From the NCBI RefSeq assembly GCF_003286085.1, contig NW_020825298.1, positions 11,346,001 to 11,410,000 of the forward strand: a stretch of DNA of 64,000 bases, in the 5' to 3' direction. The notes beneath the pieces were generated by a model. That model had not been told where the DNA came from. It worked only from the letters and a program-made list of their open reading frames with translations, and ran no database searches. Numbering within the stretch: position 1 is the first letter of the stretch; every line of letters begins with the position of its first letter. The DNA comes from Drosophila persimilis (lineage: Eukaryota; Arthropoda; Insecta; Diptera; Drosophilidae). The translations under genes were made by a program, and so were the position numbers. Below are positions 12,057 to 24,004 of this stretch, piece after piece.

Positions 12057-13980
12057 CTCAAACAGCGTTTTTTATACGAAAATTTCTATGGAAGATCATA
12101 TGGGGGCTTTGGGGGTGGCAGTTATTAAGAATCCTTGAGTTTTTACCCAGGTTTCCATGGAGATGTCAACCCTGTGGCCCGTGGAGCCGGCCCGTGGGTC
12201 TAGAGTTTCTCTACTTCTCTGCTCTACTTCTAGAGTTTCTTCCTTAAAGATTCAGGGACTGTCTCTAGTTTCTCCTGGGTCTCTCATTCATTGAAACCTT
12301 CTAGTAACTTCCCTTACGACCTTGAAGCACCTGTACTTCTGTGCACCCCCGATTATATCTAAACACTAATATAATCTAATTATTGGCTTGACTGGGGGTG
12401 TGGCTCTGTTTCATTGGGGTTTAGTTTTTGCACCTGCTGGACCTTGAATGGATCGCTGAAGAATGTCTAGATCAAATGTGTCTTTGTCTTTTAAGTGTAC
12501 TATTATTACGGCAATCCCAATTTGTTTGAGCACACACAGAACAGCAGCCGCTGAACGGTAGTCAAGTTGGAGGCCAATGGTCATTAGATCGAGTTAATTG
12601 TCCAGCTACGATACATCTACATCTGCAGTGTATTGGGAGCACAGGGCGTATGCTTAATTATGCAAACGCTTAAACGATAATTACAGAACCAAGACTTAGT
12701 TTCAGTCAGCACCTGGTCTTCGAGTGCAGCTAAATAATTGACTTATGAGGCAAATTATAGCAGTGGCTAATTACAGACTATCATCGAGAGATCTCAACTT
12801 GAACTCTTTCGGATCTCTGCCCCCACATCCATGGAAATGGAAACCAGTTCTAAAGCTTTCCAAACACCTCCGCCACTGCCGAATCGAAGGCTTTTTTCGG
12901 CATGATTGAATTGTCTAATGGGGCCTGGGCCATGTGGGAAGCCTGCAGACACCCACCCACACTGTTCCTGCCACGCCACTCCATTAAAACCCAGGGAATG
13001 TTGTGGCTACATCTATTAGGTAATCCGAAAGGGACTTCTTTGGGTAATTCCATTCCCCTTTCTCATGGTTTGCCCAGGCAAATCCCACGCCCAACCAACG
13101 ACAGATCTCGGTTATGGCCCTTAAGACACATAAATCAGTTATTAGCTGGCCGCATTCAGGATATGGATCAGACCATAATTAGATTTGCTTATAAATCATA
13201 CTGAAATGCTAATCGAACACAAACAACAATTAAGTAATTAAACCGACGCGTCGGTGTGATGGAGTGAAAAGCAACTTACCGGAACTGCAGCTTAAAAGTG
13301 GGTTGGGCGCACTCAAAGCCACTCAGAGAGATAGAAACACTCACTCGGAATGCACTTCTGGGGCGGTGCAAGTCGTCAGAGGTGTGCAGATCCGTGTCCG
13401 TTCCGATGGGAGCTGTTTCCAGGCTAAAGAAACTCAGAGGGAACCACGAGTTGGTTCAAGATTCGAGTTCTTGCAGGAATTATATCAGAACCAGTCGGAA
13501 CGTTTCCTGCAAAAGCACACGTCCCTCGATATCAAGATACAACTTTGTATCTCTAGGAAAAAAGACACTTATACCAGATCAGATGGCAGGAAGGATAGGG
13601 CTATATTTGGGAGAGTGCTGGCCGTGGAGAGAGTAGCTTTAAATCAGGTTCCCAGAACCATATTTCACTGCAATCTAAACAGGAACGAAACTATTTCTAT
13701 AACTATCCGTAGAACTAGTTCTCGGAAACGATCAGCTCTGAGATAGTGAGGCAGAGCGCAGCGGGCGGGTGCAGGGCGAGCAAACAATGTCTCAGTCAAG
13801 GCGGTGATCTGTGAGATCGCTCAGACGATAGATCGATAGATCGGTGTAAGTCATGTCATTTGCTCTGGCAGCATATGCAAGCGGACCACTGTCCCGTGTC
13901 TGAACAATGTGTGAACTCTCACTTTCATGAACCTTTGTCGTTGTCGCCGGTGCGCGCGCTGGTGGTCAGCCATGTGGGGC
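12057..13980. other. Non-coding spacer between cuticle genes 2 and 3
   Basis: No gene supported. The 160-codon open frame at 13264-13746 has no domain, signal or splice context and looks like chance. A short stretch at 12163-12200 resembles the coding sequence of cuticle gene 2. A double CGATA site lies near 13828-13840. Confidence 0.4.
12163..12200 (+). pseudogene. Possible fragment of a cuticle-gene copy
   Basis: About 34 bases beginning TGTCAACCCTGTGGCCCG match cuticle gene 2 coding DNA near 11126-11159 with only a few differences (core: CTGTGGCCC-R-TGGAGCCGG). No reading frame continues, and it lies 100 bases beyond the end of gene 2. It could be a remnant of a local duplication, or a conversion tract. 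Short length keeps confidence low. Confidence 0.35.
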
Positions 13981-13990
13981 CTGCAGTGGG

Positions 13991-14027
13991 TATAAAACTG
14001 GCCGGCAGAACCGTCCAGAGATCAGTT
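13991..14027 (+). promoter_or_regulatory. TATA + initiator core promoter of cuticle gene 3
   Basis: TATAAAAC at 13991-13998 and TCAGTTC at 14022-14028, with the +1 A at 14024, 33 bases after the TATA start. The 5' UTR is about 59 bases. Confidence 0.85.
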
Positions 14028-14082
14028 CAGAACAAGAGTTCAACAAGAGCGCTACCAAACCCAAACCCAAACCAACAGCAAA

Positions 14083-14534
14083 ATGAAAGTGAGTTTGGGT
14101 CGGGACTGCCACACGGCGAATCCTTTGCTAATCCGGCTATCCTTTTCCAGTTCGCCATCGCCGTTGTCTTCACTGTGGCCCTTGCCATGGGCGTCCAGTC
14201 GTCGGTGATTCCCCTGCTCTCGCAGGTGGCCGGACACGGACTCTCCTACACGGCCGTGTCGGGACCCGCTGTGATCGCCTCTCCCTGGGCCCATGCCGCC
14301 GCCCCCTGGGGTCATCCCGCCGCCGCCTGGCCCGCAGCCGTGACCGTTGGCGCCTGGCCCCCAGCAGCCCCCGCTGTCGTTGCCGCCCACTCCCCCGCTG
14401 TTGTGGTCGGCCCCGTGGCCCATGAGGGTGTCTACACAGCCCAGACCCGTGGTGCCATCCACACCGCTCCCCTGGCCGGACACATCCAGTCGGTGGCCTC
14501 CATCAACGCTGCCCCCGCTCCCGGAACCCTGTAA
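14083..14534 (+). CDS. Acp1: Adult cuticle protein 3, Acp1-like
   Basis: CDS is join(14083..14088,14151..14534), 129 aa. Exon 1 codes only Met-Lys and the intron is 62 bp. The signal peptide is MKFAIAVVFTVALAMGVQSS. The mature part is Ala/Pro/Val/Trp-rich (AAPWGHPAAAWP type) and closes with the family block YTAQTRGAIHTAPLAGH and APAPGTL. It shares the SSV(I/V)PLL motif after the signal with cuticle gene 1. The third position in the cluster fits D. melanogaster Acp1 (CG7216), an abundant adult cuticle protein. The family call is firm; the Acp1 symbol is assigned by synteny from memory. AATAAA lies at 14910-14915. Confidence 0.82.
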
Positions 14535-14915
14535 GTGAGAGGATCTCCTGATGGACTACAATCCACCACCACCGATCGGACCGCCCCGCCATGCCAAGGA
14601 ACTGCCATTGATGGATCCTCCCTCCCCGGGGGGCTCCTCAACTCAACCCCAATACTGTTGTACATAAATGTATATAGATCTATATAGACAGGGTACTCGC
14701 ACCTAGCACTTGAACTTCAACCACCCCTACCATAACTAGCCATCAAAATTCCCTTTCGACCCAAGCACCGGCCAACACTGGCTGTGTCCCTTGCGCTCTT
14801 TATTTATTTCGAATACATGTTCCAAGCATTCCTGTGAAAACTAGGCAGAAGGACTTTCCTTTGAAGGAATGCCACGACCATTCCCTGGGGAAATGTTTGA
14901 AATTTTGCAAATAAA

Positions 14916-17900
14916 GAAAATGTAACCAACTCGAAATGTGATTTATTTGGGAAGAGGCCTTAGAGATTGGAGTACAGTTTGAAAAGGATCTGTGATTGGT
15001 TGATTGAAGATTCAACAAAGTATTCTAAAGATCCCACTACTATATTTAATAATTAAGACCCCTCTGAAGCGATTTGTTTTGAAATTTCGCTAACAAAATC
15101 CGAATTCCAAGTAAAAATCATAAATCTCCGTCTCTAGCATTGGTTTTGTCACGTAACAAGCCATAAAAGCGACAAATATTGGACTTTAGATTTGTCTCAA
15201 GCTCGTAATGGATCAATTAAGCGCATAATAGACGCCTCTTAAACGGGTTTAAATTACACAGCTAGTCCATGATCGACTGGAAAATACCTTGCATCTCAGG
15301 CATTCTCCGGCGTGGAGTCAATTAGTAAACACAGTCCGTTGGCCGATGACTACAATGATTTTCACAGTGTTACGCCTCCGTATGCATTTGATTGATTCAT
15401 TGACTCAAATGGGAACATGAGCCTCCACTGAGTATCCATCCCCCTTGCTCCTCCACTCCTCTAACTATCCCCAATGCTACAGTTCTCTGAACAGAGCGAC
15501 GCAATTGAACGAAAAGGCTGAAATGTCAAGTTCATGCGCATGCGCAGCGTTCAACGTTCAATGGCGCAATGCATCCACAAATCAAATCAGAGCATTCGCA
15601 CCCCTGCCCCGGCCCCACCGCTGACCACAACAGAATCCAACTGTTGCTCTGGCAACCCAATGCGTGACTGCCCGACCCCCCCTCTGCGATTCCCTCGCTT
15701 GGTTTTCTATTCCCACTCTGCGTTTCACGCGCTTGTTTTTGGTACCCTTTAAAGAGGGTATACCGATTGTCCACAGAGGATTGTAACACAGAGAAAAAGT
15801 GTACGAAAAGACAAACAATACATTCGAGATTATCAATAGATTTATGTGGGTTGGTGTACAGTACGCTGATCCCTAGACACAACGAGAGTTAGGGAAGATA
15901 CGATCCCTAAGGGAACGACGAGCAACGAGGATCCCATTGCTAGGAAGACGACGAGGAACGAAGAGAGAGAACGAAAGAGTGTGTTCACAGAAAGAAGACA
16001 TTTATTCGAAATTTATGAAACATGAACTAAAAATTAACTATGAAACCTAAAATAGATAAGGACCCCACATAGACTTCTTTATATCACTATCCCCAAGGGT
16101 ATTACTAGATTCGGCTCCCGAAATCCGCATTGCTATCTTGTTTTTCATGTTTCGCATTGCTGCCGCATTTGGCTGTTGAATGAAATGCGTCAGTGTACCC
16201 TGCGCCTCGCCCCCCGCACTCCAGCAACCACACCCCCTTTTGGAATAGAGCATTTGGCGATTGAACGGACTCACTTGACTGCCGTGATTTATTGCCTGCC
16301 CGCGGCCAAGAGTCAATCGTCGTCAATCGTGTCGACAGTCTCCCCTTACTGGGAGCACGGCTCGGACTCGTACCCGTACTCGTAAATGGTAAGAAATTTC
16401 CTACTGGGCTTCCTTTTGGCCAGGCCCGGTAATTGTTATAGCAAAGAGAAAAGAGCACACAAAAGTTGGGGGGGGGGGGGGGTCACAGCGAACTGTCGGT
16501 GCTCTTACTACCCAAACACGTGACACTCTTTGCGTGACCCCTTATGCCCCTTGCCCTTTGGCAGGATTTTGGGTTATGAGCGAACACGGTATGCTCTTGG
16601 GAGTTTGTCTCTTTGGCTAGGACTGGAGAGCATTTAAACGTCATGACGACTCGTTGCTGCTCTCACTGCCTTTTGTTTGCCACTCTTTAGCACCTTTATT
16701 GCCTAGAGTATTTTAGGGTACACTTCCTTCTCAAGTAATTTCCTTTGCCTGTCTATGTAGGCTACAACTGTAGAGCATTCGGAGGTCGCTCACATTTCCA
16801 GAGCATCAAAGCCGTGTAATAGACAGGCACGCTCTCTCTCTCTCTCTCTCTATCACTCTCTTTTTGCATTTCTCCCAACAACAACCAAATTGGCAAAAGA
16901 GTAAAAATAGCAAAAACAGCAGACGGCAAACGGCAGACGGCAGCGATAAGAGACAGCAGCAGCAGCAGCAGCATTCGGCGACTATCTGGCTGCGTCCGAG
17001 GCAGAGCTGCCTCAGTCGTTCAGTTGGAAGCAACGTGCCGTCGGATTGGGAATCGGAGAATCGCAGAATCGGAGAATCGCGCAGAACAGAAATCAAAGTG
17101 CATGGGAAATACGTGCGTGATTGCAAAAACTGTCGCCGGCTGCAACTGTGAAGTGCAAAGAGAGGCAGCGAGTGGAGAGTGTATGCAAATGTGAGTGCCA
17201 GGTGCGTGATTAGATTGGAGGCGGGCGATAAGCCCGTTAAGGCGGCGCCTGTGCCGCTGTCTTTGTTTGAATTGTCTTGTGCGAAGGCGAAGAAGAAGAA
17301 GGAGCAGGATGGATGTGGACGGAGCTGGGAGAGGGAGAGGTGGAGGTGGAGCAGACTTGGCTACCACTTGAGACGCCAACTTTTTGCGTCTTTTTGCTTG
17401 GCCATATGTATCGTGTACACAAATATGTACATATGTATAACGATGTGCGATTGTTCGGTTATGGTTAGACTTTCTTGAACATTTCTTTTTGCAAATTTAT
17501 TGCGCTTTATAAACATTTCGTTTCGACTAATTGGACACGTTTGCCGCACTCTCTGGTGGCAGCGGCCACCACCCGCAGAAATAAACAAACAAACTTCAAG
17601 TCCACTGCGAATTACACAATGCGGGAGAGGCACAAACAAAAAACAGCTGATTTACACCGCCCTCCCTCCCCGTGTGCCCTCCCGCAATGTTTCACACCCC
17701 TGGTTCTACACTTGTTGAAGCGTTTCGGCGAAGAGAGCGGCCTCTCTCGGGCTTTCGTTTCGGACGAGCAATGTCAAGCAAGGTGTATTGGGCGAGAGGT
17801 AAGGCAGTCGAACCTCGCAGCGACTGCCGGCAGTGGGACTCTGGCAATGCCTTACCTCACTCACACCTTGGCACACACCTTGGCAGAGACCTCCGGCATT

Positions 17901-18600
17901 GAGAGAGAGAGAGCGATTGAGAGAGAGCGTAAGAGAGGGCAAGTGCAGCATCAGCTGGTGCTGTGTGTGTGTCCGTCCATTGCCCTCGTTGGCCATCCCA
18001 TTGCGACGTCTATTTACTTCCATTCCGTTCCGATTGTGATTCGATTTGATTTAAATAAAACATCGCGCTCCCTGTCTTTGTTTGCGGATTAATTCCGATT
18101 TGTTTTGCTTCCCATGTCGCGACTTGTTGGTTGGAATCCTCCTTTGTTTGCTCTTATCGATGCCCACGAGTACGGAGTATTTTTACTGCATATATGAGCT
18201 ATTTGCGTCCGTCCGACCGCCAACGAACTACGGCTAACGGCAGGGCAATGTCATGGCACAGTGGAACACGCTCCCATATATACCCTCTAGTCTTGCCACT
18301 TTTCCCAGCCCTCGTCCCACTGTACTCGCACACGCATGCACAAAAAAAAAATAGTATTTATTATTTAATTAAATTCGTGATTTGCTGCGCTCTTTGTTGC
18401 TGTTGTTGCTATTGCCGCTTTTATTATTTTGCTTCATTTAGTGGCGGAGAGTGAGAGCGGGGAGTGCCCCATCAAATCGCATCATTTGTCGCTGAGCATC
18501 TGATGCGACCGCTTGGTTCCGACTGCGCTTGGAGTTCGTATAATACAAAGTCTCGGTGCCGGATCGGTCTGTCGGTCTCTGGGGTGAAGTGTCGCGTCGT
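14916..18600. other. Long non-coding spacer before the transporter cluster
   Basis: No exon chain recognised. It contains a (G)15 run at 16468-16482, a CT/TC run near 16831-16850, CAG repeats near 16956, and a short perfect inverted repeat TACCCTTTAAAGAGGGTA near 15743. The first exon and promoter of transporter A probably begin near its right end. Confidence 0.45.
16468..16482. repeat. (G)15 homopolymer
   Basis: Fifteen consecutive G residues in non-coding DNA. The length may be assembly-uncertain. Confidence 0.9.
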
Positions 18601-18907
18601 GACGAGTCTCGATTTCAATTAAAGACTGCTGCTGGCAGCTATAACATCTTATTAAGTCTCGACTACTGGCCCATTCAGAAGATTATCCATAGACAAGCCA
18701 GCGAAAAAAAGACTGCTACCTCGGACTGACCCAGAAACTCCGGGGAAACTGGGTCAAAGTGCGGTACGAAACGGAATGAACTTGGAACGAGGAGAGCAAA
18801 TAGTGCCAAAAAAAAAGCTGCGCCATCGTAAGTGAGATTCTCAGGGGAATCTCAGGTGTTGCGGAGACACTTCCGTGGGTGGAATACATGACGTTGGTCC
18901 GCCCATC

Positions 18908-21900
18908 ATGAAAGGCATCTGCGGGGAGCAGCTCAACAACTGCATGCTGCTGGGCGACTGCGAAAACGGTGGAGATGAAGCCGCAGCAGCTGGAGTAGAA
19001 GATGGAGTTGCTGTTGGAGGAGGCGGAGGCGGAGGAGGAGGATTGGCTGCCTCAACGCGCCGCGTCCGTCTGCGGCAGGTGCAGAGCATGGCCGTGCCCA
19101 CGACCAGCGCCTACGACACCCTGGAGCGGCCCTACCGCCACGACAAGGCACGCGGACGCTGGGCCAAGTCGGCGGACTTTTACTTCGCCAGCTGCACCCA
19201 TGCCTTCACCCCGCTGATGTTCTCGGAACTCCCCACCTTCGGCCTCGTACACGGCGGATGGGGTAAGTGCCAACGGTCCCATTCCCGTTCTCATTATAAT
19301 TTCTTATCAACAGATTTCAATTAACCAAAGCAAAGGTTATCGGGGGGACTGCGTTAATCGCTGGGGATTCTGTGCGTTTTTATTATATTATGCATAATAT
19401 TAATTTGGCGAGCGATAAGCTGGAAGATTTGAAGACGACAGCAGGCAGGGTTGTCATCGAGCCAGAGAAACCACAACAATAGAAAGAGAGTAGTAGTTTC
19501 GTCAGAAACCACGACAATAGAAAGAGAGAACGATTCATCATAAACGGGGGTATAATCATCTGCCAACTGGTTACGAACAGATATAATCGGTGGCGATTGT
19601 GGGGTCATTAGTTAATGACATAATTACACTCGTTCTATACACGATTCTAGATAAGGCGAATAATGACGGAGTGCTGCGGCAGATAAATCTCTCGAGGGAG
19701 AGCATATTAATAGCACTTTTATGCGACCGCAGATCAAGGGTCTAGAGAATCCTGAAATGAATCATTATCAAGCATTATGTTTATTGAAATTTCACTCTAC
19801 AGCATTTACTCCACCAATCCCTTTATCCAATTCCTCTTCTTTTCGATCTCTTTACAGTATTAATTATTATCGCCTATCTTATGGGTATTTTCTTCTACTC
19901 CCTGCCCATATTTTTGATCCAAGCATTTCTGGGACAGTTTTCCACTTCCGGATCTATTTCAGCATTTCGTGTGGCGCCCATTTTCAAAGGTACTCAGAAA
20001 CCGCTTGCAAAACACTCACTTGTTCGGGTTGTAATGGGGCATACTTTCAGGCATCGGATATTCCATACTGCTCATAAATCTGGGTACACTCTCGTACTAC
20101 AGCATTGGGGCAGTGGTGCCGCTCATCTACGCGGTCAACGCCTTGCACGCGGTGATTCCATGGACGCACTGCAACAATACGTGGAACAGCGACGACTGCT
20201 CCACCCATGACAACTACGATCCCGATGTGAGTGGAGTAAAGGCAAATCTTACTCTATCGTGCTTATTTTATCTGCTTTCTTTACAGAGTCTCGCTGTCGA
20301 TCCACATTCCACTGTGGAGTTCTTTCGGTGGGTAGTAGAACCATTCAATTACGAGTTTAAGATTGATATCTTTCGATGATTCCAGGTCGATGATTGCCTC
20401 CACAGGCGAAGGCTCTACTGCAATGACCATCTCCTTGTCCATGCTCGTGGCTGTGGGGGCCATCTGGCTGCTGGTTCTGGCCCTCCTGCTTAAGCCTGTT
20501 GCCTTTGTGAGTGTCTTTCTTGTTACACAGCATCTTTAATCCTTTGTGGTGATATCCCTCTAGATTGGCAAGACCCTGCGTTGTGCCTGTGTCCTGATGT
20601 TTGCCTGCTTTGTGGCCGTGTTCTTCTATTTGGCCATTCACGAGGGAGTGGACCTGGGAACCTTTCACAGCTACCTGCTGCCTCCGTTCTACAACGTGCA
20701 GGATCTTTTGGGAGTTGGAAGCCGTGCCTTCGTAATGGCCGGCCTGGCCCTCGGCCCCGGCTGTGGCAGCATCATCAATCTGGCCAGCTACAACAGCTTT
20801 CGCAGCGACGCCGAGCGGATGAGCGTCTGGGTGTGCCTGACCCATGCCACCATTGGCCTCATGGCCGTGCTCTGCTGCAATGTGGCCCACGATCATTTCG
20901 AAGGTGACAGTCCCACTGGATGCCTAAGTTTCTGTGACTATATTCCTATATTCCTTCCTTGCAGATCACGTGGGCATGCTGCCGTTTCATGTGGATGAGA
21001 AGCATGATTTGCAGTACTTGTATCTCAGCTTCTCGTACCTCTTTGGCCGCTTTAGTACTGTGCCCAATCTCTGGGCTTTCCTGTTTTTTGTCGTCATCTT
21101 TCTGGCCGAGCTATCAGCATTGGTGGGTCTCTATTTCCAGCTATTTCCAGGGCCTTTTCTTAATGGTTTCGTTTCTATTGCAGGTGATCCAGCTTCTGTC
21201 TGTGGTGACATCCCTCTTCGATGAATTTGAGTGTTTGAGGCCTAGAAAGATGCCTATTATCTGTACGCTGATATTCTGCCTTGCGGCCACATCCGTGTAC
21301 TTTTGTACGCAGGTGAGTGAGGGATTTCCTATAAAAGATATCACTTTTATAGCTTTATTATTGCTCTTTCAGTTGGGCTTCAGTCAGTTGAATCTGCTGC
21401 CACGAATGGCCCTGTTCTCTAATGTCCTCATTTCGGGTGTTCTCGTGCTGATGGCCACTGTGGTCTATGGCCGAGTGCGCTTCCAGTGCGATCTGCAGTT
21501 CATGCTGGGCAAAACGATCTCAAGCTTCACCATATTCTTCATACGCTTTGGCACACCAATCTTTCTCGGGCTGTGTCTGGTAGGCAATCGATGTTCCGTC
21601 TCCCGATTCCGAAGATCCTAAGATTCTTTCGTTCTTTCGTTTTAGGGTCAGCTCGTCTACTATTTGATAACCTTCAATGAAATCCATCAAGGTGTCATGT
21701 GGCTGAGCCAGGGACTGCTGTTCCTCCTGGCCATCGTTTATATGGTCTACAGGGTGACCAAAACGAACGGCAGCTTTCGGCAGCGGCTGCAACAGTGCCT
21801 GGCGCCACATGACTGGCATCCGGTGGATGCGGACAACCGACGCTTTTACGAGGAGATCATGGGCATCTCCGAGATGCTGGTGATCGATGCCAATGCCAAC

Positions 21901-21909
21901 AACACATAG
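18908..21909 (+). CDS. Atypical SLC6 / neurotransmitter-symporter-like transporter A
   Basis: CDS is join(18908..19262,19858..19989,20051..20226,20287..20327,20386..20506,20564..20903,20965..21122,21184..21312,21373..21579,21646..21909), 640 aa; every junction keeps frame. The first in-frame ATG begins MKGICGEQLNNC. A poly-Gly stretch (9 Gly) sits in a roughly 90-residue cytoplasmic N-terminus. The twelve-helix SLC6 layout is visible: IGQF-like LGQFSTSGSISAF in TM2, TM6-7 LALGPGCGSIINLASYNSF, and the conserved SLFDEFE loop. TM1 is the anomaly: where the family has G-N-V-W-R-F-P and NGGG, this protein reads LMFSELPTFGLVHGGWG. The sodium-binding Asn and the gate Arg are therefore missing. It belongs with the CG13793-CG13796-type cluster I recall at 28C. 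Substrate unknown. AATAAA at 22174-22179. Confidence 0.9.
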
Positions 21910-22179
21910 TGCCTGTATCTTAGAATACTCTTAGAATCGAATCAAAACAGCGCCTCCTCCCAAAGGGATCGCATTCGTACTTACTTAAGTCGCAGCCCCC
22001 ATGACACGCGAAGGACCTCTCTGCCGCAGGTCGCGGCGCGAACTGAAACTCACTTTTATTATACACCCATACACGACATCCCTCGGAATCAAAACACGGA
22101 TCAAGGGCAATTGCTGATGGCTGATTTTTGATGGAGCTGTACTGATATTTTCCAAATGCTAGCTATAGTCAACAATAAA

Positions 22180-22456
22180 CTGGTGATATTTAGTAGTTGC
22201 CTACAAAAAACCGAAACTAAAAACTAAACTTTGCCAAAAACAAACGGAAGTTCCACGAACTTTGGCCAAAAATAATGTTTAAAACAATAAAATTTGAACA
22301 CACAAATGCATTCATCTGCGGACAGTTGTAGCTTAGAAAGGGAATGAAAGTGGAGAAAGTATTTTTCCGAACGGAGTAATTCTTAGGGTTTGGCTTTCTT
22401 TTTAATTTCATTAATTTAATTTCATCATCGAAGAAAGCTCAACGCTCATTACAGCC
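22180..22456. other. AT-rich spacer
   Basis: Nothing recognised apart from the tail of transporter A transcription. Confidence 0.4.
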
Positions 22457-22776
22457 ATGAGACATCTTATGACGATGCTCTCCAGCCCCAACCTCAAGAG
22501 AGAAAAATGAGAGATGCCCTCGGATTTCATGCTGTGTGGCTTCGTGTTGATTATTCTTCGAGAGGGGTTTTCAGATGATTCAGTTCCAGAAATACAGTAT
22601 TATGTTCTTTATTGAAAACAACAGATTAACATATGTACATATGTACAAATATCAGCGGTCAGTTTATTCTGAAAATTGTTTCTAGATGATACTTGTAAAT
22701 GGGGTCACGCTATCGACTGGAATCCTGTGGATATGGAAAATGGAAAAAGTGTGGGGAAGCTGTGGGAAACAACGAG
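22457..22776 (+). pseudogene. Decayed SLC6 transporter copy (ends only)
   Basis: Two stretches match transporter B in order and orientation. At 22457-22560 the DNA aligns with B's first exon: it starts GAGACATCTTATG as B does at 27935, and one frame reads SPNLKREK, a TGA at 22508-22510 where B has Trp, then EMPSDFML, against SPDLDRGKWEKPTDFLF in B. At 22712-22776 it reads DWNPVDMEN followed by a GKAVGNN-like segment in a shifted frame, matching DWYPVEMEH and EEAVGNT near B's C-terminus. The roughly 150 bases between replace all the membrane helices. The cluster therefore once had at least one more plus-strand transporter here. The stop and frame changes show it is dead. Confidence 0.7.
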
Positions 22777-22790
22777 AAGGAAGCTGACTG

Positions 22791-23730
22791 CATCTGTTCG
22801 ATTCAAATATTTCTGGTAATTTAGGTATCTCCCCACCCATTTTTGTAAAAATCCATTTCAGAACACAACCGCTTTGTAGATAGCACTTGTTGATACAGAT
22901 TCGCCTACGCAGCGGCCCCAGCCGAGTCTTATATAACTGCGCCTACTGCTCTGTCGCGTCTCCCTTTACACGTTTACTTCCTCACTTCTACTGCTTGCTC
23001 TCCTTCTTGGTCTCTCTTTTTGCATGCTGTGTGTGGTACACAAAAAACAGAAAAAACAAACAATACTCGGGAAACGAAACATTGATACCCTTGCAGTCTC
23101 GTTTCCATGGTAGCAATACGATAAATAGTCATATTAACTAGCCAATGGCTACTAATGAAGAATATATGTACATAAGAGATTTATGAATTTAAAGATGCTT
23201 GTCAAACATTTCGCTATAACCCGAACACACACCCTGCAAGGGTATGCATCGAATAAGACAAGGCAAAAAGAAACAGAATATGCATACATATGTATGTATG
23301 TACATACTTACACACTCACACCGCACACATGATCGCAGACTGGAGGCCGCATAGCTTCACGAGATATTATTTTTTTATTTACACCGACGCGACCGATGCC
23401 GAAAATATTAGTACCCGATTATATTCCGTTGTTACTGCAGAGATTTGTCATTTCTTTCTTTTCAAATAGACACTCGCTTACACACACGTACACAACATAA
23501 CGGTGTACTCGGTGTAGAGGCATCGCAAGATACGCGCCAAAATGCAAAGAGAGCGGCATATCAAGAAAAAATGCACTAAAACACTAGAAAAAAACACACA
23601 CACAAAAAATAACTATGGCAAACTCTGCACAGCACTTTCACAAACAAAATAAACACTAAATTACAGTTTAACAACGATTTTAAACGAAATAAACACAGGC
23701 AGAGAGCGAGGAACCGAGCAACTGATCAAA
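22791..23730. other. Spacer with no recognised gene
   Basis: Contains TACATATGTA-type palindromes and ACACAC runs. No exon or RNA gene was recognised. Confidence 0.4.
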
Positions 23731-23740
23731 GCCGTGATTT

Positions 23741-23942
23741 GGGCACACTGCGATTGCAGACCTATCGACCTATCGAAAATAAAAAGAGGTGGCTGAAGAC
23801 TGCGGAGGATTTAAGCTAGCCATAAAATTATTATCAATAGATTTTAAAGGGATCCCTAACCAGCAGACCTATTAATTTAAGATATTGAAGTAAAAAAGAT
23901 ATCACAGATGAGAATTGGCCACACTGCAACGACCTATCGAGT
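23741..23942 (+). promoter_or_regulatory. Duplicated motif-1/DRE-like promoter module of the PRMT-like gene
   Basis: A CACACTG core (compare Ohler motif 1, GGTCACACT) followed by CCTATCGA (half of the DRE TATCGATA) occurs at 23741-23777 (with two CTATCGA copies) and again at 23916-23940. The second lies 65 bases before the PRMT-like start codon. There is no TATA box. These elements mark broadly active promoters in Drosophila. Assignment to the downstream gene is inference. Confidence 0.45.
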
Positions 23943-24004
23943 GCCATTTTATCCACTACACAACACTGCCAGAAGCTTCTCAAATTTTCGTTTGAACCGC
24001 AACA

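Noticed and set aside
13264-13746. 160-codon open frame upstream of cuticle gene 3
   Set aside because: No signal, domain, promoter or splice context, and the composition is ordinary for spacer DNA. The frame is close to chance length in GC-rich sequence.
15770-16060. Block resembling the end of a mobile element
   Set aside because: No matching repeat ends, target duplication or coding remains could be seen, so no element is claimed.
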